Source of the DNA: CAKZKT01 sp034434235
Lineage (GTDB): Bacteria; Chloroflexota; Anaerolineae; CG2-30-64-16
Length of the DNA stretch: 64,000 nt
Assembly (NCBI GenBank): GCA_034434235.1
Contig: DAOTZV010000048.1
Location: 12,945 to 76,944 of the forward strand
Direction: 5' to 3'
Shown here one piece after another: positions 11,505 to 19,420 of the stretch. The position numbers and the translations under genes are program-made. Each line of letters begins with the position of its first letter. The first letter of the stretch is position 1. Below the pieces are notes generated by a model that did not search any database, was not told where the DNA came from, and worked only from the letters and a program-made list of their open reading frames with translations.

Positions 11505-13742
11505 TTACTGCGCAGCGTCTTGCGCGGAAGCGGCCGGCTTGAGGATCACGACGGCGAGGGGCGGCAACGTCAGCTCGATGGAATAGGGCTGGGTCTGCCA
11601 CTTGATCGGCTGCGCGATCAGCGGCTCGGGGTTGCGCACATCGCTGCCGAAGTACTCGGCCGCGTCGCTGTTCAAGATCTCCCGATAGGCCCCCAGCTCG
11701 GGCACGCCCAGCCGATAGCCCGGCCGCACGACCGGCGTGAAGTTGGCTGCGACCACCAGGAAATCCGCGCGTTCCTTTCCCCGGCGGATGTACGAGATGA
11801 CGCTGTGCTCCCAGTCGTTGGGGTCAATCCACTCGAAGCCCTGCCAGTCGAAGTCCCGCTCGTGCAACGCCCCCTCGTTGACATACAGCCGATTCAGGTC
11901 GGCCAGCCAGCGCTGGAGCTTCCGGTGCGGTTCCGGGCCGTGGGGAACGCCGCCCGGCTCGAGCAGGTGCCAGTCCAGGCTGCGCGCCTCGCTCCACTCG
12001 CGCCATTGGCCGAAGTCCTGGCCCATGAAGAGCAGCTTCTTGCCGGGGTGCGTCCACATGAAGCCGTAGTAGAGGCGCAGGTTGGCGAACTTCTGCCACA
12101 GATCGCCCGGCATCTTATCTATCATGGCGCGCTTGAGGTGAACCACCTCGTCGTGCGAGATCGGCAGGATGAAGTTCTCGCTGAACGCGTACATCAGCCC
12201 GAAGGTCAGCTTCTGGTGATGGTACTTGCGGTAGAGCGGATCCTTCTGGATGTAGTCCAGGGTGTCGTTCATCCAGCCCATGTTCCACTTGAACGTGAAG
12301 CCCAGGCCGCCCAGGTAAGTGGGCCGGGTGACGCTGGGGAACGCCGTGGACTCCTCGGCGATGGTGACGGCGCCCTCGTGCAGCTCGTACACCTTTTCGT
12401 TGAGCCGGCGCAGGAACGCGATGGCCTCCAGGTTTTCCCGGCCGCCGTATTCGTTGGGGAGCCATTCGGTGCGGCCGTAGTCGCGATAGAGCATCGAGGC
12501 GACGGCGTCCACGCGCAGCCCGTCGACGTGATACTTCTCCAGCCAGAACAGGGCGCTGTTGATCAGGAACTGTTGCACTTCGTTGCGCTTGTAGTTGAAG
12601 ACCTTGGTGCCCCATTCCTTGTGTTCGCCCAGCCGGCTGTCGGCGTATTCGTACAGCGCGGTGCCGTCGAACATGGCCAGGCCGTAATCGTTCTTGGGGA
12701 AGTGCGCCGGCACCCAGTCGAGGATGACGCCGATGCCGTTTTGGTGCAACGTATCCACGAAGTCCTGGAAGTCGTCGGGCGTGCCGAAGCGGCTGGTCGG
12801 CGCGAAGTAGCCGGTGACCTGATAGCCCCACGAGGCGTCCAGCGGGTGTTCGGTGACGGGGAGCAGCTCGACGTGGGTATAGCCCTGTTGTTTGACGTAG
12901 GCGGCCAGTTTCTGGGCCAGGTCGCGGTAGCTCAGATACCCGTTCGATTCGGGCACGCGCATCCACGATCCCAGGTGCACCTCGTAGATCGCCATCGCCG
13001 CGTCGAGGCCGTTCGCCTGTCGGCGCCGGGCCATCCACTCCTGGTCTCGCCAGACGTGTTTTTCGATGTTCCAGACGATGGAGGCCGTCTTGGGGCGCAC
13101 CTCGGCGTAGAAGCCCTGGGGATCGGCCTTCAGGAGAAGGGCGCCGCTCTGCGTGCGGATCTCGTACTTGTACAGCGCGCCCTCGGCCACGCCGGGCACG
13201 AACAGCTCCCAGATGCCCGAGCTGCCCCGCTCGCGCATGGGATGGCGCCGGCCGTCCCAGGCATTGAAATCGCCGACCACGCTCACCCGCGCGGCGTTGG
13301 GTGCCCACACCGCAAACAGGCATCCCGGCACATCCCCCAGCGTCATCAGGTGCGCGCCGAGCTTATCGAAGGTACGGAAATGGTTCCCCTCGTTGAAGAG
13401 CTGGAGGTCGAGGTCGCCCAACACCGGCAGGAAGCTGTACGGGTCGGCGATCAGGCTTTCCTCTCCCGTCTTCTCCAGGATGCGCAGCCGATAGCCGAAG
13501 ATTTCGTTCCGCTCGGGAAAGAGGGCTTCGAAGAAGTCGGTGCCCTCTTTGCGGTGCATCGGCCGGGGATCGCCGGCCATCGGCACCACCCACACCTGTT
13601 CGGCCTGGGGCAGGAACGCGCGCACCGCCACCGCCGGCCGGCCCTCCAGTTCGATCAGATGGGCGCCCAACACCTCGAAGGGGTCATGGTGTTGCACCTG
13701 GAGGATTCGTTCGAGCTGGTCTTGCGTCACCGTGAACTGCAT
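11505..13742 (-). CDS. glgB: 1,4-alpha-glucan branching enzyme
   Basis: This 745-residue GH13 enzyme makes alpha-1,6 branches in glycogen. The protein has an N-terminal N1 module (about 10-110), a CBM48 module (about 120-220, FAVWAPNAARVSVVGDFNAWDG), then the catalytic barrel. The nucleophile Asp lies in DGLRVDAV near residue 412, the acid Glu in EEST near 464, and the conserved HDE in ISHDEVVHLK near 531. The ATG at 13742 is preferred over an upstream start because GGGAGG precedes it and the upstream residues are low complexity. A sigma-70 type promoter lies at 13822-13794. No other glycogen gene is in the window. Confidence 0.95.
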   Translation of the reverse strand: MQFTVTQDQLERILQVQHHDPFEVLGAHLIELEGRPAVAVRAFLPQAEQVWVVPMAGDPRPMHRKEGTDFFEALFPERNEIFGYRLRILEKTGEESLIADPYSFLPVLGDLDLQLFNEGNHFRTFDKLGAHLMTLGDVPGCLFAVWAPNAARVSVVGDFNAWDGRRHPMRERGSSGIWELFVPGVAEGALYKYEIRTQSGALLLKADPQGFYAEVRPKTASIVWNIEKHVWRDQEWMARRRQANGLDAAMAIYEVHLGSWMRVPESNGYLSYRDLAQKLAAYVKQQGYTHVELLPVTEHPLDASWGYQVTGYFAPTSRFGTPDDFQDFVDTLHQNGIGVILDWVPAHFPKNDYGLAMFDGTALYEYADSRLGEHKEWGTKVFNYKRNEVQQFLINSALFWLEKYHVDGLRVDAVASMLYRDYGRTEWLPNEYGGRENLEAIAFLRRLNEKVYELHEGAVTIAEESTAFPSVTRPTYLGGLGFTFKWNMGWMNDTLDYIQKDPLYRKYHHQKLTFGLMYAFSENFILPISHDEVVHLKRAMIDKMPGDLWQKFANLRLYYGFMWTHPGKKLLFMGQDFGQWREWSEARSLDWHLLEPGGVPHGPEPHRKLQRWLADLNRLYVNEGALHERDFDWQGFEWIDPNDWEHSVISYIRRGKERADFLVVAANFTPVVRPGYRLGVPELGAYREILNSDAAEYFGSDVRNPEPLIAQPIKWQTQPYSIELTLPPLAVVILKPAASAQDAAQ

Positions 13743-13793
13743 GATTGCCTCCCTGGCGGCGTGGATGGGGGGATTGGACATCAACCATTGAAA

Positions 13794-13822
13794 AGTATAG
13801 CACGGAGGAGGAAGGACGTCAA
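13794..13822 (-). promoter_or_regulatory. glgB promoter
   Basis: On the minus strand TTGACG (13822-13817) and TATACT (13799-13794) are 17 bases apart, about 50 bases before the glgB start. Just upstream at 13829-13860 is a G-rich repeat of AAGCTGGGGGCTGG units. Confidence 0.7.
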
Positions 13823-13925
13823 AACACCGGAAGCTGGGGGCTGGAAGCTGGGGCCTGGAGGATCTCATTCGCTCTCCGGCATCCAGAATTTGACAGCCCA
13901 GCTACCCTTGTGCTAAACTCTCATT

Positions 13926-13941
13926 ACTGGTCTATACCGGT
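13926..13941. promoter_or_regulatory. dre-like operator (NagR/DasR type)
   Basis: ACTGGTCTATACCGGT is a nearly perfect palindrome and closely matches the known dre site of NagR/DasR regulators (consensus ACTGGTCTAGACCAGT, one symmetric base pair and one arm base differing). It lies 19 bases before the start of a regulator of that family, so autoregulation is the likely role. I did not find a second clear copy by eye. Confidence 0.7.
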
Positions 13942-13959
13942 TCGTAGCAGGTGGCTCCC

Positions 13960-14703
13960 ATGCAATTACGGCCGGAAGCGCCCGATCCGTTGTATCTTCA
14001 GCTCAAGGATTCTCTGGTCGCCGATATCCGCGCAGGTCGCTACGGCGTGCATCAGCGGCTGCCGTCGGAGCGCGAGCTTTCGCAGCACTACGGCGTCAGT
14101 CGGATGACGGCCCGCCAGGCGCTGTTGGAGCTGGCGCGCGATGGCATCGTGTACACGCGCATCGGCAAGGGGACCTTTGTTGCGGAACCGAAGATTGACC
14201 AGCAGTTGCGGACCTTGACCGGCTTCTCGAAAGATGTGCGGGCGCGCGGAGGCCATCCGACCAGTCGGGTGCTGGAGGCGAAGGTGATCGTGCCGCCGGT
14301 CGAGGTCGCCGACCGGCTGCGCCTGACGCCGGGCGTTGATCGGGTGTCCTGCTTGAGCCGCCTGCGCCTGGCCGATGGCTTGCCGCTGGCCATCGAGACC
14401 GCCTATCTGCCCCTGAGCCTGTGCCCGAACCTGCTCGACCACGACTTCTCGGTCGAGTCGTTGTACAGCGTGCTGGAAAACGAGTACGGCCTGCGGTTGA
14501 CCCAGGCCGAACAGACCATCGAGGCGGGCCTGGCCACCGCCCGCGAGCTGGAGCTGTTGGAGCTGATACCGCCCGCGGCGGTGCTGCGCATGCAGCGCCT
14601 CACGTTGGCCGACGCGTTGCCCGTCGAGTACGTCTTGTCGGTCTATCGGGGTGATCGCTACAAGTTCCGGTCGGTCTTGCAGGCCGGCCAGGATGTCGCA
14701 TGA
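13960..14703 (+). CDS. GntR-family regulator, HutC/NagR subfamily
   Basis: This is a 247-residue transcription factor. Residues about 8-75 form the winged helix (LPSERELSQHYGVSRMTARQ is the diagnostic GntR helix block, followed by GKGTFVAEP). Residues about 95-235 form a UTRA effector domain, the sugar-phosphate-binding fold of NagR and DasR. The dre-like operator directly upstream and the amino-sugar genes downstream suggest it responds to GlcNAc-6-phosphate or a related ligand. The ATG at 13960 is chosen because AGCAGGTGG precedes it; a GTG at 13951 is the alternative. The target set is inferred, not shown. Confidence 0.88.
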   Translation: MQLRPEAPDPLYLQLKDSLVADIRAGRYGVHQRLPSERELSQHYGVSRMTARQALLELARDGIVYTRIGKGTFVAEPKIDQQLRTLTGFSKDVRARGGHPTSRVLEAKVIVPPVEVADRLRLTPGVDRVSCLSRLRLADGLPLAIETAYLPLSLCPNLLDHDFSVESLYSVLENEYGLRLTQAEQTIEAGLATARELELLELIPPAAVLRMQRLTLADALPVEYVLSVYRGDRYKFRSVLQAGQDVA

Positions 14704-14739
14704 ATTTCTCGGGGCGGGAGTTTTTTCCCTTCTTTTTGT

Positions 14740-14799
14740 GGTATAATAGCCATCGTAGATCCTCTCAATAATCCGGGGAGACGGCGGTCGCAGACCGCC
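14740..14799 (+). promoter_or_regulatory. Extended -10 promoter and leader hairpin of the ABC operon
   Basis: TGGTATAAT (14739-14747) is an extended -10 element; the -35 region is only a T-run. About 35 bases downstream GGCGGTC (14783-14789) pairs with GACCGCC (14793-14799). The transporter start codon follows at 14835. Confidence 0.55.
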
Positions 14800-14834
14800 T
14801 ATGAGCCTGAAATGCTCTTGGAGGGAGGTTCGTC

Positions 14835-15923
14835 GTGACTACCACCATCACCGAAGCCCGCGCGCCGGCCGCCGGGGCCGGCGTCTCCGTGGGCAACCTG
14901 ATCAGGCGGGTGGCGCGCAATTACGTCCTGCGACGCTTCGTCGTGGCCTTCGTCAAGATCTTCATCGTCGTGACACTCACCTTCTTCTTGATCCGTCTGA
15001 TGCCGACCAACCCGGTCGAGGTATACATCAACGAGCTGATCACGCAATACGGCATGTCGGCCGACGAAGCGCGCAACCAGGCCGCGGCCCTGTTGGCGAT
15101 CGATCTCAATGCGCCGTTGAGCCAGCAGTACTTCCAGTATATGAAGGGGCTGGTACAGGGCAATCTGGGCACCTCCTTCCGTTCCAAGGGCACCCCGGTC
15201 AATGCCATGATCGCGCAATTCCTGCCCTGGACGCTCTTCAGCGTCGGCGTCTCCTTGTTGATCAGCTTTACGCTGGGCATGCTCCTGGGCATGTATTCGG
15301 CCTATCGCCGCGAATCGGTGGGCGATCACGTGATCACAACCCTTTCCTCGATCTTCTCGTCCATCCCCAACTATCTGGTGGGCATCATGCTGGTCGTGCT
15401 CCTGGGCGTGCAGTGGAAGCTGTTGCCCATCACCCAGATGCGCGGCTCGATGTCGCCCGGCATGACGCCCGGCTTTACGCTCGAGTTCATCAAAGACATC
15501 TTCTTCCATGCGGCCCTGCCCATCGCCACCTATATCCTGACCACCGTCGGCGGGTGGACCCTGGCGATGAAGAGCAGCACCATCGCCACCCTGGGCGAGG
15601 ACTACGTGACGGTGGCCAAGGCGCGCGGCCTCTCCGAGGGACGGATCATGACCGGCTACGTGGGCCGCAACGCGTCGTTGCCGCTCTTCACCTCGCTGGC
15701 GATCAGCGTCGGCTTCATCGTCGGCGGCTCGACCCTGATCGAGTTCATCTTCGTCTACCAGGGGGTCGGCCAGCTCCTGTTGAACAGCATCACCAGCCGC
15801 GACTATCCGGTGATGCAGGGCATCTTTCTGATCATCACCTTTACCGTCATCCTGGCGAATCTGTTGGCCGAGTTCCTGTACAGCCGGCTCGATCCGCGCG
15901 TGCGCGTGGCAGGAGGAAAGTGA
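14835..15923 (+). CDS. ABC transporter permease, DppB/OppB type
   Basis: This is a 362-residue inner-membrane permease of the peptide/nickel importer family. An N-terminal segment enters the membrane at about 40-60, an extracytoplasmic stretch (about 60-130) follows, then five more hydrophobic spans. The coupling loop GEDYVTVAKARGLSEGRI near residue 256 is the EAA motif that contacts the ATPases. The GTG start has GAGGGAGG eight bases upstream. It is the first gene of a B-C-D-F operon, with the lipoprotein partner at 21708. Amino-sugar surroundings suggest glycan fragments or muropeptides as substrate, which is an inference. Confidence 0.9.
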   Translation: MTTTITEARAPAAGAGVSVGNLIRRVARNYVLRRFVVAFVKIFIVVTLTFFLIRLMPTNPVEVYINELITQYGMSADEARNQAAALLAIDLNAPLSQQYFQYMKGLVQGNLGTSFRSKGTPVNAMIAQFLPWTLFSVGVSLLISFTLGMLLGMYSAYRRESVGDHVITTLSSIFSSIPNYLVGIMLVVLLGVQWKLLPITQMRGSMSPGMTPGFTLEFIKDIFFHAALPIATYILTTVGGWTLAMKSSTIATLGEDYVTVAKARGLSEGRIMTGYVGRNASLPLFTSLAISVGFIVGGSTLIEFIFVYQGVGQLLLNSITSRDYPVMQGIFLIITFTVILANLLAEFLYSRLDPRVRVAGGK

Positions 15924-15924
15924 G

Positions 15925-16791
15925 ATGGCCGCATTCTGGCACAACGTCAAGACCACCCTGCGGCTGTTGACGCACAACAAGGTGGGCTTCGTCGGCTTCC
16001 TGTTCGTGATCTTCTTCATTCTGCTCTCTTTCGTCGGACCGTATGTGGTGCCGCTGGATCGCACCACCAAGCTGGATGAGATCTATGCGCCGATCTCCTG
16101 GCGGCACCCGCTGGGCACCGATTTCTCCGGCCGCGATGTGTTGACCCACGTGGTGCACGGCGGCCGCGATGTGTTGACCGTGGCGTTCCTGGCCGGCGCC
16201 ATCTCGACGGCGATCGCGGTGCTCATGGGCTCGCTGAGCGCGTTGATCGGCGGCAAGGTGGACAGCGCCATCATGGGCGTGGCCGACGTGATCCTGACGA
16301 TCCCGCAGTTTCCGCTGCTCATCGTGTTGGCCGGCCTGTTGCGCTTCAACAACGTGCTGATCCTGGCGGCCATCCTGGGCGTCCTCTCGTGGCCCAGCCT
16401 GTCGCGCGCCATTCGCGCCCAGGTCCTTTCCTTGCGCGAGCGCGATTTCGTGGAAGCCGCCCGCGCGCTCGACCTGGGCACGGGCCACATCATCCTGCGG
16501 GAGATCATGCCGAACATGGCCAGCTATCTGGCCGTAAGCCTGATCTTCGCCATGACGGGCGCGGTGTATGCCCAGGTGGGCCTGGTGTTCCTCGGCCTGG
16601 TCCCGCTTTCGGGCAGCAATTGGGGCGTGATGCTGCAACTGGCCTGGACGAAGGGCGCCATCTTCTACCCGAAGGCGTTGCCCTACATCCTCTCGCCGGT
16701 CCTGGCCATCGCGCTGTTCCAGCTCTCGCTGGTCTTCGCCTCGCGCTCGCTGGAAGAGATGTTCAACCCCCGGTTGCGCACCGGCGTATGA
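15925..16791 (+). CDS. ABC transporter permease, DppC/OppC type
   Basis: This 288-residue second permease starts one base after the previous stop codon. It opens with a cytoplasmic N-tail and a first span (about 18-42), then the family block HPLGTDFSGRDVLTHVVHG, then five spans. The EAA loop is at about residue 175 (RERDFVEAARALDLG). It would pair with the DppB-type subunit to form the channel. The GGAGGAAAGTGAG site precedes the ATG. No damage is seen. Confidence 0.92.
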   Translation: MAAFWHNVKTTLRLLTHNKVGFVGFLFVIFFILLSFVGPYVVPLDRTTKLDEIYAPISWRHPLGTDFSGRDVLTHVVHGGRDVLTVAFLAGAISTAIAVLMGSLSALIGGKVDSAIMGVADVILTIPQFPLLIVLAGLLRFNNVLILAAILGVLSWPSLSRAIRAQVLSLRERDFVEAARALDLGTGHIILREIMPNMASYLAVSLIFAMTGAVYAQVGLVFLGLVPLSGSNWGVMLQLAWTKGAIFYPKALPYILSPVLAIALFQLSLVFASRSLEEMFNPRLRTGV

Positions 16792-16818
16792 GATCCTGAG
16801 CCGCGGGAGATCGTGGAG

Positions 16819-17877
16819 ATGCAGCCAACCAAACCTCTGCAAAGCACGCATATCAAAGAAGAAGTCACCCTCGCGGTGAGCGATCTGTGGATCTCCTATC
16901 AGGCGCGCCGCGGCACGGTCAAAGCGGTGCGCGGCGTCAGCTTCGACCTGCGCCTGGGCGAGACGCTGGCCTTCATCGGCGAGAGCGGCTGCGGCAAGAC
17001 CACGCTGGGCCTCGGTCTGATCCGCCTGTTGCCCAAGACGGCCCGCATCGAGCGGGGCTCGATCATCTATAGCCGCAACAACATGCGCACGTCGGTCCTG
17101 GAGATGGACAACGAGGCGTTGCGCTCCTTCCGCTGGAAGGAGTGCGCCATGATCTTTCAGGGCGCGCAAAATGCGTTCAATCCGGTATTGCGCATCCGGG
17201 ATCAGGTCTTCGATACGGCCCGCGCCCACGGCGAGCCCAACCAGCAGCGCGTGCGCGAGCGCATGCTCGATCTCTTCCAGCTCGTCTCTCTGGAATCGGA
17301 TCGGGTCATGAACGCTTATCCGCACGAGCTGAGCGGCGGGATGCGGCAGCGCGTCCTGCTGGCGTTGGGCCTGTTGCTCGATCCGCAGCTCATCATCCTG
17401 GACGAACCCACCACCGCGCTGGACATCCTGACCCAGCGCTCGGTGATCGACGTGTTGCGCAACCTGCGCAACCAGCTCGATTTCTCGCTGATCCTGATCT
17501 CCCACGACCTGTCGCTGGCGGCCGAGCTGGCCGACCGGGTAGGCACGATGTACGCCGGCACCCTGGTCGAAATGGCCGACGTGTACGACACTTACTATCA
17601 TCCGTATCATCCGTACACCATCGGCCTGATCCGCGCCGTGCCGACCCTTTCCGGTGAGCGTCGCGATCTGATCTCGATCCCCGGCACTCCGCCGGACCTG
17701 ATCGATCCGCCCAGGGGTTGCGCGTTCAACCCGCGCTGTCCCTACGCCACCGAACGTTGCCGCACCGAACAGCCCCAACTGGAGACGGTGGGCCTCAATC
17801 ATCAGGTCGCGTGTTGGAACTGGCAGGCCGTGGTGGCCGATCACGGCAGCCGGTTGATCCTGGCGGCGCAGGAGTAG
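16819..17877 (+). CDS. ABC transporter ATP-binding protein, DppD/OppD type
   Basis: This is a 352-residue ATPase that drives the importer. Walker A is GESGCGKTT, the signature is LSGGMRQR, and Walker B with the catalytic Glu is LIILDEP followed by a conserved switch His (ISHD). The C-terminal oligopeptide extension carries CAFNPRCPYATERC, a cysteine cluster typical of this subfamily. The ATG at 16819 has GGGAG nine bases upstream; a GTG at 16813 is the alternative. It lies 27 bases after the DppC-type gene. Confidence 0.92.
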   Translation: MQPTKPLQSTHIKEEVTLAVSDLWISYQARRGTVKAVRGVSFDLRLGETLAFIGESGCGKTTLGLGLIRLLPKTARIERGSIIYSRNNMRTSVLEMDNEALRSFRWKECAMIFQGAQNAFNPVLRIRDQVFDTARAHGEPNQQRVRERMLDLFQLVSLESDRVMNAYPHELSGGMRQRVLLALGLLLDPQLIILDEPTTALDILTQRSVIDVLRNLRNQLDFSLILISHDLSLAAELADRVGTMYAGTLVEMADVYDTYYHPYHPYTIGLIRAVPTLSGERRDLISIPGTPPDLIDPPRGCAFNPRCPYATERCRTEQPQLETVGLNHQVACWNWQAVVADHGSRLILAAQE

Positions 17878-17882
17878 CGACG

Positions 17883-18872
17883 ATGGCAGTGATGATGGAA
17901 CTGGTGAACCTGGAGCGTTCGTTCAAGGTCGGCCGCGCGGTCGTGCGGGCGGTGGACGACGTGACGTTGCGGATCAACGAGGGAGAGGTCGTGTGCCTGG
18001 TCGGCGAGAGCGGTTGCGGCAAGACGACCACCGGCAAGATGGCCGTGGGCCTGTTGCGGCCGACGGCCGGCGAGGTGCGCTTTCGCGGCCAGGACATCTG
18101 GAAGATGAACGCGGCCGACTTCCGCAAGTATCGGCAGGCCGTGCAGATCATCCATCAGGATCCTTACTCGTCTCTCAACCCGACGCAATCGGTCGTGGAC
18201 ATCATCAGCGCGCCGCTCCTGCGCCACGGCTTTGCCCGTTCGCGGCTCGAGGCGCGCAAGCTGGCGGCCGAGTTCCTCCAGCGAGTGGACATGACGCCGC
18301 CCGAAGACTATCTGGACAAATACCCGCATCAGCTCAGCGGCGGCCAGCGCCAGCGCGTGTCGGTGGCCCGCGCCCTCACGGTCAATCCCAGCTTCATCAT
18401 GGCCGATGAGGCGGTCTCGATGTTGGATGTCTCGATCCGCGTGGGCCTCTTGAAGATGTTGAGCCGTTTCCGCGAGGACCTGGGGATGACCTATCTGTTC
18501 ATCACCCACGACCTGGCGGTGGCGAAGTTCTTCGCGTGGGATGGCCGCATCGCGGTGATGTACCTGGGCCGGGTGGTGGAGGTGGGCCCCACCCCGCGGC
18601 TGATCCGCTTCCCGCAGCACCCGTACACGAAGGCGCTCCTCTCGGCCATCCCCGAGGCCGATCCGGTGGCCACGCGCGAGAAGGAGCGCGTGCAACTGCG
18701 CAGCATGGACGTGCCCAGCCTGTTGAACATTCCGACCGGCTGCTCGTTCCATCCGCGCTGTCCGCTCTTCGAGTCGGGGTTGTGCGACCGACAGGTGCCG
18801 CAACTGGTGGACATCGGCAACGGCGTGGAGATCGCGTGCCACGTGGTGGCCCGCGAGGCAGGTGTGGCATGA
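17883..18872 (+). CDS. ABC transporter ATP-binding protein, DppF/OppF type
   Basis: This is a 329-residue partner ATPase. Walker A is GESGCGKTT, the signature LSGGQRQR, and the Walker B region reads FIMADEAVSMLDVS, so the usual aspartate-glutamate pair is ADEA rather than LDEP, as is common in this subfamily. The C-terminal CSFHPRCPLFESGLC matches the partner's cysteine cluster. The start at 17883 follows AGGAG by eight bases. Its stop codon overlaps the start of a small membrane protein gene (ATGA), so that gene is likely co-translated. Confidence 0.92.
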   Translation: MAVMMELVNLERSFKVGRAVVRAVDDVTLRINEGEVVCLVGESGCGKTTTGKMAVGLLRPTAGEVRFRGQDIWKMNAADFRKYRQAVQIIHQDPYSSLNPTQSVVDIISAPLLRHGFARSRLEARKLAAEFLQRVDMTPPEDYLDKYPHQLSGGQRQRVSVARALTVNPSFIMADEAVSMLDVSIRVGLLKMLSRFREDLGMTYLFITHDLAVAKFFAWDGRIAVMYLGRVVEVGPTPRLIRFPQHPYTKALLSAIPEADPVATREKERVQLRSMDVPSLLNIPTGCSFHPRCPLFESGLCDRQVPQLVDIGNGVEIACHVVAREAGVA

Positions 18873-19111
18873 GCCCCGAGGTCGGCCTGGCGGCCACGCG
18901 CATCGCATTGTTTCTGATCGTGGCGGCCGGCCTGATGCTGTTCGTCGTGGCGCCGAACAGCGCCGAATTCGTGGTGTCGGTCTTGACGATCGGGATCGGT
19001 CTGGCGATGTTGGGCATCGTGGCGCTCTTGGCCCGGATCGGCGGCGTTATCGTGCATCGGTCATCCCGAACAGAAGAAGATCAAGAGATGGGTGATGGTC
19101 CGACACGATAA
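18869..19111 (+). CDS. Small hydrophobic protein of unknown function
   Basis: This is an 80-residue protein with two predicted membrane spans (about 9-29 and 33-57) and a charged, acidic C-terminal tail. I recognise no family. Its ATG overlaps the stop of the DppF-type ATPase by four bases, which supports translation and a link to the transporter. Its last codons overlap the start of a broken hicA, so the C terminus may have been altered by that insertion. Confidence 0.6.
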   Translation: MSPEVGLAATRIALFLIVAAGLMLFVVAPNSAEFVVSVLTIGIGLAMLGIVALLARIGGVIVHRSSRTEEDQEMGDGPTR

Positions 19112-19181
19112 GATATTGGCCCGTGTTTTGCATGGTACAGCAGATGCCAATATCCCTTTCAGTGAAGATGATTCGATATGA
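19095..19181 (+). pseudogene. HicA toxin remnant
   Basis: This 28-codon frame encodes MVRHDKILARVLHGTADANI followed by PF, the characteristic N terminus of a HicA mRNA-interferase subfamily. It then runs at once into sequence just before hicB and stops. The remaining half of the toxin, including the catalytic His region (GSHHIF in intact relatives, from family knowledge), is absent, consistent with an internal deletion that joined codon 22 to the hicB start region. Base composition here is visibly more AT-rich than in the flanking genes, suggesting acquisition by transfer. Confidence 0.7.
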
Positions 19182-19377
19182 ACTCATCATTTATTGGAGC
19201 GATGCCGACCAGGCATATATCGTAGAAGTCCCGGAACTACCTGGATGTATGGCCGACGGGAGTACATATCAGGAAGCTGTAAGCAATGCCGAAAGGGTCA
19301 TTCGTGAGTGGATCGAAACGGCTCAGGAATTGGGACGTACTATACCTGAACCGCGTGGGCGATTAGTGTACGCGTGA
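19168..19377 (+). CDS. hicB: HicB-family antitoxin (orphan)
   Basis: This is a 69-residue antitoxin-like protein with the HicB partial RNase H fold: MIRYELIIYWSDADQAYIVE, then VPELPGCMADGSTYQEA, then a helix with ERVIREWIETAQELG. The ATG at 19168 fits the family N terminus; earlier in-frame codons read through hicA remnant sequence. No DNA-binding extension is present. Its toxin partner just upstream is truncated, so the antitoxin is probably a leftover or acts on other targets. The AT-rich composition matches the remnant. Confidence 0.85.
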   Translation: MIRYELIIYWSDADQAYIVEVPELPGCMADGSTYQEAVSNAERVIREWIETAQELGRTIPEPRGRLVYA

Positions 19378-19420
19378 TCTTGTCCGTGATATGCCTCGCT
19401 TCACCGGTAATGCGGTGGGT

